A stretch of 64,000 nucleotides of DNA. It comes from Zea mays. Taxonomy: Eukaryota > Streptophyta > Magnoliopsida > Poales > Poaceae. This document shows positions 46,023 through 58,900 of the stretch, piece after piece; the first letter of the stretch is position 1; the number at the start of each line of letters is the position of its first letter. Below the pieces are notes generated by a model. That model worked only from the letters and a program-made list of their open reading frames with translations, searched no databases and was not told the origin of the DNA. The DNA lies in NCBI RefSeq assembly GCF_902167145.1, contig NC_050096.1:182687825-182751824 (forward strand), read 5' to 3'. The translations under genes were made by a program, and so were the position numbers.

Positions 46023-49000
46023 TTGCTCTTGTTCGCCGGAGATCTGGCTCGAGTGAAGCAGACCGCCCGCCGCCGCCGACGGTACGTAGCGATGCCGACC
46101 TCTTCTTCTTCCGCTGCCGCTACGCCGCCGGCCGACGCGTCGTCTAAGGAAACGCTGAGTACTTTGGCGGCGGAGGAGTTGCGTGCCGGCGATACGGTGG
46201 ATTTTGGTGTGTCGCGGATGTCGTCGGTCCGCGTGCAAGATATGCAGCGGCTGGGTTACTTTGGCGGCGGAGTTGCTCGTGTCCCGGGGATGGAGGAAGT
46301 CCCTGAGCCGGAAGGCGAGTTGGTTGTGTTCGAGGCGTTCTTCACCGCCGGTCTCCGCCTGCCTGCGCACCAATTTGTTAGAGAAGTCCTGCGCAGATTT
46401 AACGTTCAGATCCATCAGCTGACTCCGAATGCCGTGGTGGCTCTGTCGAAGTATGTCTGGGCGACGACTTCGTACGGCGGACAACCATCAGTCGAAGTCT
46501 TCGCGAAGTACTATTGCCTGCACCGGCAGAAGAGGATGATTGGAGATGAAGTTGCCCAGTTTGGGTCCTGTACATTTACGCCGAAGACCAGCAAGACCAC
46601 GATGGAGGTAGTTGAGTTAGTTCCTTGCGCCCGCAACAAGTGGGGCAATTGGCATGAGTTTTGGTTCTACATCGCGGAGGGTACCGTCGAAGACCATCCG
46701 GGGCTCCCCGTGTCTGAGATGTGCTCGCATTTTTACTCAGCATACCCACCTTTTGAAGTGGCGGAGGAGGATGCGGACGAAGGGGCCCTTCGGTGCGCCG
46801 CCGGCCTGAGCAGTGGGCACGATTTGGTTGAGGAATTTGTGGCGTACGGGGTGTGGCCTTTGGCGCATGGCTGGGCGTTGGGCGAAGTGTGCCCTTGCCA
46901 GATGCCTTCCCATGGTGGGAAGCTGGTGCGAAGTCCTGTCTTTGCGCTGGATCTGCATAGCCGCGATCCGGCCGCCTTTGTGCGTGAGGCGGAGGATGGG
47001 GCGGTGCGGATCGTTGGTCGGTACGTGCCGAGGACAGAGGGCCAGCGTAGCTGGGATATCCGCGGGTCGAATGACCGTTTGAACAGGGTTTTTGAATTGA
47101 ATCGACTGTCGTATGGCGGTTATCCCGGCCAAGACGATGTGGATCGTCGCGGGAAGAAACCGGTGGTAGAGTCTGGAGACGACCCCGCGCTGGCGGCCGC
47201 CCCGTCCTCTAAGAAGAGGAAACTAGGTACTACTATGGGAGGACTTGGGGTTTCCGATGGTTTTGCTAGAGAATTGATGAGGACATGCGCGACCCCGGGA
47301 GGAAGGATGTCTTCGCCCGAGCTCCGGGAGTCTTCGGCGCGGATGCTGAGGGTTACCGGGGGTTGGTGGCCTAGGAATGTTCCTATCCCCCGCGCGGCCG
47401 GCGAAGACTTTTTTACATCTCGCATGGTTCGTGAATGGAAAGTGTTTCCTTACGGGCGGAATATTGCTGATGTTGTGTCGACAGTGATGGACAAGGATCG
47501 CCAAGGCGCTGCGCAGAAGCGCCAGGCGGTCGTCAGGCTTCATGAAGCCAGGCCGAAGAGGCAGCGGGGGGCTGCGAAGGCTGCTGCCCCCGGCGGAGGC
47601 CAGCCGCCGCTGGCGGCGAAGTCGGCCGTCCCTGCATCCAGCAGGGCGCCGGAGGCTGCGGCTGCCGCCGGTGGTTCCAAGTCTATGAAGGCTGCACCGG
47701 CGTCCAGCAGGGTGCCGGAGGCCGCGAAGGCGGCCCGAGGGTTGCCGCCGCCGGGCAAGCGCGTCGCCGACTTCGCCACCGACATTAGTGTGGACGACTA
47801 TCTTGTTGGTAAGCCGTTGGCTCGATTTTTTTTTAATTTGTTGATACGTCGCAGGGTCGGACGAAGGCCAACTTGTCGTTGTTCCGCATGCCGCGGCGAC
47901 CACGGCGGCTGCCGTAGTGCCAAAGGCGAAGGGCGGTGCTCTTAGTGCCGGCGGCGAGATGCCGGCACTCACTGCTGTGAGGGACGAGGCGGGTGCTGTG
48001 TCCCGCCGGCTGAAGGAGATGAAGGAGGCGCTAAGTCAGGTACGTTGAGCTAGACTTCGGTTTTTTTTGGCTTCGTTGGGGCTGTTGTCTTATGTGTGTT
48101 TTGCAGGCGGCTGACTTCGCAGACCGCGCGGCGTCGGGGGCCCTCACGGCAGTTGTGTCTGCCGAAGTCAAGAGACTTCGGACGCAACATGCTGACGCCG
48201 TCCGGGAGAAGTCGGCCGCCGACAGTAAGTGCCGCAAGCTGGCGAACAAGGTGGCCGCGCTAGAGGGGGAGAAGACTGACCTCCGGTGCCAACTGACGGA
48301 GGAGAGGAGGGAGGCCAATGAGGCCCTCGCCAAGGCGCAGGCTGCGCAGGCGGAGGCCAATTTGGCGCGGTTGGAGGGCAGTCTTGCCAGGGAGCGCGCC
48401 GAGCAGTTGGAGGAGCGGCTCAGCGCCCTGCAGAGCCGTGTGGAGAGGGCCGAGGCCGCGACGCGCACGGAGGCTGAGCGGACACGCAAACAGCTTATGG
48501 ATTCGTACCATGAGCTGGGCGCGCGGACCGCTGACTTCGAAGTGCCGGACCGAGAGCCCGGACTTCGCTGCCTGGAGTGGGTACAGGAGGAGCTGCAGGC
48601 GCTCCCCACCATCGTGGAGGGGTTCATGTCTTATGCCTCCCTGGTCACCTGCGAGGGGGCGATGAACGCACTCTCTCGCGAAGGGTGCCGGCACTATGAG
48701 GTCTTCGACCAAGCTGATGAGGATTTCGAGCGTGATATCTACAAGATTGAGGACCCTATAGTGAAGGAATCCGCCGGAGCCCTCTACGACCGGATGTGGG
48801 GCCCGCACGGTCGAGAGGTGGTCAGGGAGCGGGCCGAGACGGCGAGGGGTCAGGTAATGTTTGGCTTTTGTTTGGTTTTTGTTGGATGTGGGCTATGTAT
48901 GGGTTTGCTGAATTTGTGTGCTATCTCAGGCGGCACGTGGCGAGAGGGTGGATGACTTTGGGGCTTTGAACAGCGCGCTGCCTGACCCGGAGTCGAACCC

Positions 49001-49787
49001 GGCGGAGGCTGTGTCCGAGGTCGCCTTGGAGCCGTCCCCGGAAACCGCCGAAGGCGCCCCTGATGCCCCCGCAGCTGTTGCGGCCGACGGAGGCCCGCCC
49101 CCAGAGACCGCCAAAGGCGTTCCTGATGCCCCCGCAGCCGCTGCGGGCGGCGGAGGCCTGCCACCAACTGCTGCGCCGAGGGTTGAGGATGATGTGACGG
49201 TGGCGGCGGAGGCAACAGCGGAGGCTCCCGCGACGGCTGGGTCTTCGCAGGTGGCGTAGTGGGTGTGGGTAGTTAGGGAATTTTGGATATGTTGCTGAAT
49301 CTTGGTTGCTGCGCAGGTTCAAGATTTTGGGCCTGCGCACGCAACCACCACTACTAATTTTTTGGCGGCTTCGACCGTGGATGATGGTAATAAATCGGAT
49401 GGGTCTGCGTTTAAGTTTTCTGATTTTGGTGACTCTGGGAGCTCGGTTGAGTGAACTGAGGAGTCGTCGGATGAGGACTTGGACTACTTCGCGGCCTTGG
49501 ATGTGGCAGCGGCGGAGGCTTCATCGCACGCTGCGGATGCAGAAGATGTGCCTGGTCCGAGTACTGGGCGTAGGCGGCGAAGGGCGGTTGCAAAGCGTAG
49601 AGTGAGTGGGGCGAACGGCGGTCGGCTTCGTGTGAGTAGGGCTGGCCGGCAGGAACTGTTGTCCTTGCCGGCCGCCGTTAGTACAGGTGAGGGGGAATTG
49701 TGAAGTCTTTTTGCGGGTGAGGAGCTTAGGATAATGTTATTTAACTATAGGGAGATGGGAATTATTCCGAAGGTTGAGCCGATGTAG
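46023..49787 (+). CDS. T4 opposite-strand gene: gypsy-associated domain plus coiled coil, five exons
   Basis: Exons about 46023-47808, 47855-48039, 48107-48853, 48930-49250 and 49317-49787 join in frame. Introns have GT-AG ends: 47809-47854 (46 bp, short for a plant), 48040-48106, 48854-48929 and 49251-49316. Residues about 75-330 hold the Transposase_28-type domain (LGYFGGG, VVFEAFFTAGLRLPA, NVQIHQLTPNAVVALS). The middle is Ala/Pro-rich with a repeated PASSRVPEA. The third exon is a long Ala/Glu coiled coil and the end is acidic. The start may instead be near 46045, where T2 has ATG and T4 has CTG. TGA at 49453-49455 and 49701-49703 interrupt the last exon, so the product may be shortened. 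Role unknown; a regulator or packaging helper of the element is possible. Confidence 0.7.
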
Positions 49788-49953
49788 AGTGTGATGCCCT
49801 CGCTTGTACATGTGTAATGACTTGTATGATGAAGTTGTGTGCCCTCGCACATTCGGCTATGCTCGCGAAGGCGTTACGTACTTGGTCAGGTGTAATTGTT
49901 ATGCTGGACTGGTGCGCATGTAGTCGGTCTTTGCGCAGACAGTTTGGTGTAGT

Positions 49954-50457
49954 CGTTTTTGTTACGCTTCGTCCGGCTGCGCCTTTGGGCGACTGTTGCA
50001 CGGAGGACTTCGATTTTTCGCACTTATTGCGCTAGCCCGGCTGCACCCGTAGGCGACTTCTGCACGGATAGTCTCCGCGGTAGACTTCGGTGTTTCGCAC
50101 TTGTTGAGCTAGTCCGGCTGCACCCTTAGGCGGCTTCTGCACGGATAGTCTTCGCGGTAGACTTCAATTTTTCGCACTTGTTGTGCTAGTCCGGCTGCAC
50201 CCTTAGGCGACTTCTGCACGGTAAGTCTTCGCGGTAGACTTTGATTTTTCGCACTTATTGTGCTAGTTCGGCTGCACCCTTAGGCGACTTCTGCACGGTA
50301 AGTCTTCGCGGTAGACTTCGATTTTTCGCACTTGTTGTGCTAGTCCGGCTGCACCCTTAGGCGACTTCTGCACGGTAAGTCTTCGCGGTAGACTTCGATT
50401 TTTCGCACTTGTTGTGCTAGTCCGGCTGCACCCTTAGGCGACTTCTGCACGGAGTTG
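49954..50457 (+). repeat. 77-bp tandem repeat array in T4
   Basis: GCTAGTCCGGCTGCACCC-type units begin at 50031, 50108, 50185, 50262, 50339 and 50416, exactly 77 bp apart, with a diverged unit upstream. Each unit contains GGCGACTTCTGCACGG and GCGGTAGACTTCG. It lies between the opposite-strand gene and pol. Confidence 0.93.
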
Positions 50458-50583
50458 TCGCACGCGAGGGTGGCCAGCGCTGAGCCTCGCGGTGACTTTG
50501 TATTGGTCGAATGTCGAAGACCGTCGTCGCGGTCTTTTTTCGACGCATGTTTTTGCGGGGGATTTTTCACTTGTATATTACAT

Positions 50584-50632
50584 GGCTCCGCCTCGTTAAA
50601 AACCTCACCCCCGGGAGGAAAAGAGTGGGGGC
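50584..50632. other. Conserved non-coding block near the pol end of T4
   Basis: CTCGTTAAAAACCTCACCCCC followed by GGAGGAAAAGAGTGGGGGCC, with a small stem (CCCAC/GTGGG type) and a match to T2 39965-40018. The surrounding bases are not alike, so the block stands out. Confidence 0.5.
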
Positions 50633-50682
50633 CAAAATAAAATTGTTTTTGCGAATTACAAGGGCGAACCGGCCCTGATGAG

Positions 50683-53600
50683 TCAAACATAAAATTTGCG
50701 GAGATTGTCGATGTTCCAGGAGTGCTCCAGGTCTTCGCCGTTTGGCGTTGTGAGCCTGTAAGCGCTGGGGGAAGCCTTCGTCTTGACAATGAAAGGGCCC
50801 TCCCACTTGGGCTCCAGCTTGCCCCTGGACTCTGTCCGAGCTGTTCGGACGAGTACGAGGTCCCCTTCGCTGAATTCTCTCGGGATGACTGCGTGGTCGC
50901 GCCATGCTTTTGTCTGGGCTTGGTATTTGTTCAGGGCCTGTAGAGCGAAGACTCGGTCTCCATCGATGAGATCCTTCGAAGTGGGCTCGTCCACGTCGGG
51001 GACGGCTGACGGAACTATTCACGGGGAGCCATGTTTTATTTCTTGTGGGGTCATGGCCTCCGATCCGTATAGAAGGCGGAAAGGGGTGAACCCGGTCGTC
51101 CTGCACTCAGTCGTGTTTAGCGCCCAGACCGCCTCAGGTAGCAAATCGGCCCACTTGCCCTTTTTCGTCGAGGAGCATCTTTTTGACAGCTGTGAAATTT
51201 TTTCCATTGGCTCGTTCCACAACTCTGTTGGATTGCGGGTGATATACTGAGACGAAGGCAAGCTTGGTGCCAATGGAGAAGCAGAAGTCCTTGAAGTCTT
51301 GGCTGTCAAACTGCTTGCCGTTGTCGACTGTTAGTTTGGACGGTACTCCGAAGCGGCAAACAATGTTTTGCCAAAAGAATTTTTGTGCAGTCTTTGATGT
51401 TATTGTGGAAACGGCCCTCGCTTCGATCCATTTAGTAAAGTATTCGACAGCGACGAAGGCAAACTTAAGGTTCCCCTAAGCCGTGGGCAAGGGCCCGACG
51501 ATGTCCAGGCCCCAGCGCTGGAGAGGCCATGTGTGGGCGATCAACTTTGTGAATTGCGAGGGGCTGCCTGATCGAGGAGAAAATTTCTGGCAGGCTTCGC
51601 AGGACCTTGCAACCCGATTTGCAGCGCAGATCATTGCGGGCCAATAGAAGCCTTGGCGGATCACTTTTGCGGCTAGGGCCCTTGGCCCTGCGTGAGAGCC
51701 GCAAGTACCACTGTGGACCTCGCGCATGATTTGGACGCCTTTGGTCTCGGTGACACATTTAAGCATTGGCTGACTGACCCCTTTCTTGTAGAGTTGGCCC
51801 TCAATCAGCGCGAAGTCCCGTCTTCGATGTTTGAGGCGCTTGGCCTCGTTGATGTCAGTTGGGTGGTAGTACCCTTGTAGGAACAGGGTTATTGGTGCCC
51901 GCCAATCTTTGGTCATAATAAGGTTGACTATGCGGTGGCCCTCGCTGTCATTGGTTATTTGGAGCCCTTCGGGGCTCCGGACGGCTGGCGTGCCGATGAC
52001 ATGGTAGAACACGTCGGAGGGCAGAGACTCGCCTCTGGCAGCCGCCTTGGCCAGTGTGTCGGCCTCTTCATTCTTGGCCCAGTCCACATGCTGCAAGGTG
52101 AATCCCTTGAATTGTCTCTCGAGACTTTGGATGGCCGCGAGGTATTGCATAAGTGCGGGGTCCTTTGCTGCGTAGTCTTTCTCGACTTGGCCGACAACTA
52201 CCTTGGAGTCTATTCTGATGATGCAGGTGGTGACCCCAAGGGCCCTCAGCTTGAGGAGGCCGAGGATGACTGCTTCGTATTCTGCTATGTTATTTGTGCA
52301 TCTGTCAGATTCTAGAGCGAAGCTGAGGCGCGCTGCATATCTGTGCTTGACCCCGGCGGGCGAGGTGATGACTACGGCGGCGCCTGCCCCCGCATGGCAC
52401 CATGCGCCGTCGCAGTGGATCGTCCAAACCTTCTCTGCGGACGGGTCCGACTGTGTTATTGGCCCAGTCCAGTCGACGACGAAGTCTGCCAGGACTTGTG
52501 ACTTGATGGCTGTCCTGGGCTCGAAATTGATGTGGTAGCCGGAGAGTTCGGCCGCCCACTTGGCAATCCTCACCGATGCTTCCGGGTTTCTGAACAATTC
52601 GCCGAGTCCCCTATCTGAGGTGACTCGGACCTTGAATGCTTCAAAATAATGGCGCAATTTGCGCGAAGACATAACAACTGCGTAGGCAATCTTCTCTAGT
52701 TCTATCATGTTACATTTGGATGGTGTCAGCACTTCGGAGACGTAATAAACTGGGCACTGCCTGATCACGCCCTCAACTGTCTGCTCCTGCACCAGTGCTG
52801 CGCTGACCGCATGCTGATAAGCCGCAACATAGAGCAACAGAGGTAGCGAAGAGTCGGGGCTTGTGAGGACTGCCAACTCCGACAGGTACTGTTTTAATGA
52901 GGCGAAGGCCGCTGCCTGCTCTGGTCCCCAAGCGAAGTCTTTTGCGCCACGAAGAGTTTTGAGGAAAGGGAGACTTCGCTCAGCGGATCTGGAGATGAAT
53001 CTGTTGAGGGCGGCCAATCTGCCCGTTAGGCGCTGGACGTCTCTGGCGGACTGCGGAGGCGTCATGTTTATGATGGCCTGAATTTTGGTTGGGTTGGCCT
53101 CGATGCCGCGGTGTGATACCAGGTAGCCCAATATTTTGCCTTGGCGAACGCCGAAGACGCACTTTTTCGGGTTTAGGCGGAGTCGTGCGTCTCGCATGTT
53201 CGCGAATGTCTCGGCGAGGTCAGCGAGATGGTCCTCCTTGCTCTTGCTGGCGACGATGATGTCGTCCACATATGTGAATATATTTCTGCCAACTTGCCCT
53301 TCGAGCACTGTTTTGGTAAGCCTGGAGAAGGTGGACCCGGCGTTCTTGAGTCCCTCCGGCATTCTGATGAAGCAATATGTGCCGAAGGGTGTTATAAAGC
53401 TGGTGCTAGCCTTGTCTTCCTCCTTCATGTATATCTGGTGGTAACCGGAGAAGCAGTCGAGGAGTGACATGACTTCGCATCCGGCCGCGCTATCGACTAT
53501 TTTGTCGATCCGCGGCAACGGGAAGTTGTCCTTTGGGCAGGCCTTATTGAGACTGGTGAAGTCGATGCACATTCGCCACTTCCCGCTCTTTTTCTGCACC

Positions 53601-54960
53601 ATCACAACGTTGGAGAGCCACGTGGGGTAAGCCATCGGCTCGATGAATTTGGCTTCCAGGAGGCGGTGCACCTCTGCCTTGGCGGCCTCTGTCTTCTCGT
53701 CGGACATTTTGCGAAGCCGCTGTTTTTTCGGTCTCACCGAAGGGTCGATTCCCAAGCTATGCTCAATTATGGATCGGCTGGCCCCGACCAGGTCGAGGGC
53801 TGACCAGGCGAAGACATCTTTGTTCTTGGACAGGCAGCAGAGGAGCTTCTCCTCTTCATGTGAAGTGAGGTCTTCGCTGATAGTGACTGTCTGCTTGGGT
53901 GTGGCCTGGTCGAGGTGGACAGTCTTGGTCCCGTCGTTGCTCTGCAGCTGTGCCTTGTTGTGCTCTTTGTCGGTTGGGCTGGCGGACGCAGGGACCTCGC
54001 GCTGGGCCGTGAGGCAGTGCACGTTTCTTTGTCCGGGGACGAAGTCTCGCTCTATGTTGCGCGCAGTCTGTTGATTGCCGTAGACCGTAATGACGCCTAA
54101 CGGACCTGGTATCTTCATGCATAGGTATAGTCTGTGAATGGCTGCTTCAAACTTATTGATGGAGCCCCGGCCCATGATGGCGTTGTACGAATATACCATA
54201 TCCACAATATCGAAGGTCACATGCTCACTTCGGGCATTGGGTGCTACACCGAAGGAGAGAGGCAGCTCTATTTTGCCGACAGGAAAGGTGCCCTTGCCGC
54301 CGAAGCCATACAACGGGTTGTCCGAAGGCTTGAGCAGGTTGTGGCTTATGCCCATGCGGTCGAAGGCGTGGAGGAAAATGATGTCCGCCTGACTGCCATT
54401 GTCGACTAGGACTTTGTGCAGGTCCCAGCCTGCCACGCTGCAGTTGATAACCATGGCGTCGCTGTGGGGGGCGCTGAGCAGGTCGACGTCTCGTGCGTCG
54501 AAGGTTAGCGGTACATGGGACCACTTCGTCTGCACCACTGGGCCAGTGATGGCGACGTGGTTGATGCTGCGGTAGTGGTCCCGCTTCTGCCGCTTTGTGT
54601 CGAAGTCGGTGCTGGACCCCCCAGTGATCATGTGAATGACTCCGCGATATGGCTGATCGGCGAAGTCTTCCTGCTTTGGGGCGTGGGGGATGTTTTGATG
54701 TTGCTGGTGTGGTGGTGGGGGTGGGGGAGGTACGATTTGTACTTCCTGATGGTGTTGGTAAGCGTGGTGCGGTGGATGCGGGGCGAGGGCGTGGATATAT
54801 GGTGGAGGGGGTTGCTGGTAAGTGTGCGCGACAACTCTGGGGTTGTCGGCTGGCTGCGCCCGTGCCATCCTATCTTTGGTGGCCTTCGTTTCTAGGTAGT
54901 CTTTGGTTTGGTGGGCGCAGTCTTCGCCATGGAAGAGGCAGTAGAATCGGCACGGCGGCT
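50683..54960 (-). pseudogene. pol: T4 gag end and pol: protease, RT, RNase H, integrase (three lesions)
   Basis: The frame enters with the gag zinc-binding end (CHKPPCRFYCLFHGEDC). Protease LVDNGSQADIIF lies near 54400; Asn follows the catalytic Asp. RT has KWRMCIDFTSLNKACPKD, GTYCFIRMPEGLKNAG and YVDD (about 53265). RNase H has HCDGAWCHAGAG, NIAEYEAVILGL, RIDSKVV and NEEADTLAKAAA. Integrase has a zinc finger (GTCGSHAG to CEACQK), WGLDIVGPLP, TVDNGKQFD, HPQSNRVVERA, and a C-terminal KLEPKWEGPFIV ending at 50683. TAG at 51478-51476 and TGA at 51018-51016 look like C-to-T changes. One extra base in the A-run near 51161-51165 shifts the frame. Otherwise open for over 1150 codons. Confidence 0.92.
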
Positions 54961-55909
54961 TGTGGCAGAACCTCCAAGTTATTGGGCCCACATGCACCTA
55001 TCCTTGTCCCAAAGACCTCAGACGGCTATGCATGTGCACCAGATAACTTAACAGGATCTGTCCGATTGCCCCAAGGACATCGGATAAACCACTTACAACC
55101 AGAACCGCGGGATTAAGTAACACAAATCACACACACCAATATTGTTGCAGCGGAAATCTTACTACCAAATTTTACAGGTTACAAAAATTTTACATTAGTT
55201 TATCAGAGTGATTACAAAAGTATAAGTTTTAAATATATGCTAGCTCAAGGGATCATCCTCAATAAGTATAGAAGGGTTACTTAGACTTATAAGAAGGCCG
55301 AGCCCACCGGCACTTAACACCATCAACAACAGCACAAAGTTAGAACCTAAAAAACAACAGGGAATAAAACCCTGAGTATGGAATTACTCAGCAAGTCTTA
55401 CCCGACTAAAGAAAAGACTCTCAAGGGTATGCTAGCTTAAGGGAGTCAAGGTAAGGCTTTTCAATAATCAAAGACTCTGTTTTGCAGAAATGCTTACTAA
55501 AGTGGATCCTTAAAATCCAGTTTTATTTGTCAAGTTAAGTAGAATTACCTGTAACTAGAGTTCTTTCTACCCTAGTTCAATCACTGGTCCTGCACTAGCC
55601 AATTTCTTAACAAAAACCCATCATCTTTAGTGGAATGCTACGTGTAAGTCAGTGACCAAGTCTTCATAACCGCGAAGGTACGGCGATCCGAATCGATTAT
55701 ACTCAGCTGAGGATCTCCAATCACACGACATATGTAGCACTTAACCCTTGCATATGTCAACCTGCTACCGGGGTTCTTAAGACCAGATCAGGTTCACGCA
55801 AACCGAGAGCACAGATACACCACCGTCCAGCCACTTGCCACGGAGGGTACACACTACTCTCGCCACCGCTCCACGCCCATTTCGTGTTATCTTATTCTGG
55901 CCTTAGTCT

Positions 55910-58900
55910 TGTCACACCCGGCTTTAAGGAACAAAGCCGGGTGCATCTCATACATGCGCCAAGAAGACAACATATATAATAACAGAGTGTATAGAGATAA
56001 ATGTCATAAAACATCAGAGTATTTATTACATAGCGGAAGACTTATTACAAAATAAAAGTGTAAACATAAAACGAACTAAGGATCGTTGGCGCCAATGTCG
56101 ACTGAGAAACGCCACCTAGATCAGATCGAACTCCTCGGTGTTAGGCGGCTCCTCCTGAACCACCTGATCTTCTCCTGTGGGGGGGGTGTGAGACAGCAAG
56201 GGTGAGCTCACACATGATCATAGCTCAACAAGTTGTGGGGAACCAGTGGACACAAACTCACAAAGGTGTGAGTTCATGTGATGTGTAAGGCTAATCAATG
56301 ATAGGGGTTAAAGCTGAGCATTGCTTTTAAGTAGTTGGTCAAAATTTTATTAGCAGTTACTAAGTGTAAGTAAATACCAAACCATAATAAAATAATAGAG
56401 AACAAAATTAATAATAAACCCATGCAAATGCAAATGACAAATTGAGTTTAGGTTCCATAATTTAATCATCAGAGAGTCCTGAGCCGCTCATGACCGTGAG
56501 CTCGGCTGGTATACCAGTTTTACACTCTGCAGAGGTTGTACCCTTTACCCACAAGTCATGCTACCCATCTGCCAAGGGGTCGCGAATCCCATACACCTCT
56601 ACCTAGGAAGCGCGGCAGGGCAACACTACGAGGCCTTTACAAAGTTCCACTAGCTTCCGAAAACCCGCTACAGTTTATAGGAAGTTCCAATGCAGGGTTC
56701 CTGGCTGACCGCCATCGCAGCAAAATCAACCAGGGACCTCCCTACACTGACCACTCCCCTACTGCCCTTGCCCCTTTCGGGTAAGGTAGTCTTCCACTAG
56801 CTTTCCTAATTAGTCAGCCAAGGGCGTCCCATTAAACCCTTGTGGTGGCACGTGGTTCTCAAGTTAAGCTCTATGTTCCAATTAACATTAATGAACTTGA
56901 CATGAACATAAACAGAATAACAAGAGTAATTGGAACATAGATATAATAAATGATTATCCCAAAACCATGTAAAGCAATAGCAAACTACCCAAGTGAATCA
57001 GGGGTAAACAAGGTAATGAGATAAACAATCTAGGGTGACCTATTGGGTCCCATCAAAATTAACCTATGCATGGATAAGTGATATTAAAGAACATTATTGG
57101 GTAAAATGTGGTCAAGGGCACAACTTGCCTTCAATGAGCTCCTGCTCAGCTACTTCAACCTGCTGCTCACCAGGATCCTCAGCAACGGGCTCTTCTACTC
57201 GCCACAATACAAACAAGCACAGTGCATATAGAGAAATTAACATTACACCAAACATATAAACAAAATACACAGTAATAATCTACATATTAAAATTAAAACC
57301 TAGGAACTGGAATCATAATTTTCTGAGTTATAGATTTTAAGTTATGCATTTTCAAAGGTTTTATGTGCTTTAAATAGGATTAAGTGGTAAATAAATTCCT
57401 TACTGTTTTCATGACATAACAGAGGCTCTAGGTGATAGATAATAAAATTACAAAATTTCAGGAACTGGAATGGAGTAATTTGGAGTTCTTATGCATTTTC
57501 TATGAATTATTGAAGCTCTAGCAATTATTTTCCTATTAGAAATCTATTTATAAATCATTTTCTCTGGTTTTATTATGTTCTGGACTGGGCCTCATTTCCT
57601 GCAAAGTACAGGGGGCTCGGGGTAATAATCCGCAGACACAGAGTACAGTGCAAGTGGACTGCGGGTTTGTTTCTCTAAAACTCAGGGTCTCTTTAGCAAA
57701 AGTCTCGGGCGAAGGGGTATTGTAATATCTGGGTCGTTGGATCAATTCTGGATGGCCCGGATTAGGCCGTGGCTTTTATGAAAGGGGGTATGATGAACCC
57801 ACCGTGGGATCAAGATCGGACGCTCACAATTAACTCGAAGCTCATCCGAGTCAGTACGCAATCACGATCGTACGATCTAAGATCTATGGTTAACAACGCA
57901 CCCAGCAAGATTCAATCTGAACCGCCCATAGCCGATCGACGGTCCACATCCTTCTTCCACCTCCCGACGACGCCCAGCGGCGGCGCCCTGCGCTAGCGGT
58001 GATGGCTCACCGGAGACACGCGACCCGGCATCAGTACACCCAAATGATTACTCAAGAGGTTCAAAACGCAGTAGGGAACAAGGCAAATCAAAATAGGGAG
58101 GGCACACCGTGAATCACGCCGCACAGCTTCCTGGCCACGGCGCGCGGCGGCATCCCAAATTCCGGTGACGAACCCGTGCAGGTATTATGACACAAATAGT
58201 GCAAGGGCTCGTGCAGAGGAAAGAGGAGACGATGGGATAACCTAAGGAGCAGTAGATTACCGGAGGCAAGGCAACAACGAGGCCGACCATGGAGCAGAGC
58301 AACACTGGCGGAAGACCTCAACTCCGGGAAAGAAACCAGGGCGACCCGGTCACCAATCAAATTCGACGAGGCCACGAAGACACGCGGATTCTACCGTGGG
58401 TACCCCACAACGACCAGCCGAGGCCCAGGCACTGGTTGGTTGAGAGTGTAGGCAACGTTGGCCATGGCGGCGACTGGAACGCGATCACACCAATCCAAGC
58501 AATGGATGCGTTCTGTGTTTTCGTGCGGGCAACAGTAGGAAAGGGGAGGGAGCCGCAGGGCGTCCGGGTTTTATCCCCAGGATGAATTGGACCCGTCAGC
58601 AACGGCGCAGCGGGAGAGGGGGAAGGAGCACGCCGCGGATCTCGCGAATTCGTTGCTGTGCGCGACCGACTCGGCAGGGAAGACCCAGACAAGCGGGCCC
58701 CACATGGCAGTGGGACGCTAGCGCGCAGAGCAGAAGGCCTGTCGACCCGGTGGGTTCGTGGGCCGCGCGGAACAGGAAAGAATGTGGGCTGGCATCAGAG
58801 AAATAGGCCCATGGAACGGTTTGGGGGTATTTTCTTTTTTTTTTTGCTTTCTTCTTTATTCCTAATTCATTTGAATTTAAATTTTGAATTCCACTTAAGT

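Noticed and set aside
45957..49340. Minus-strand ORFs opposite the T4 plus-strand gene (for example 47223-47972 and 48260-48808)
   Set aside because: Shadows of the GC-rich plus-strand exons, which contain the recognisable domain and coiled coil.
49954..50457. Regular spaced repeats considered as a CRISPR array
   Set aside because: Whole 77-bp units repeat with no variable spacers, and this is plant transposon DNA.
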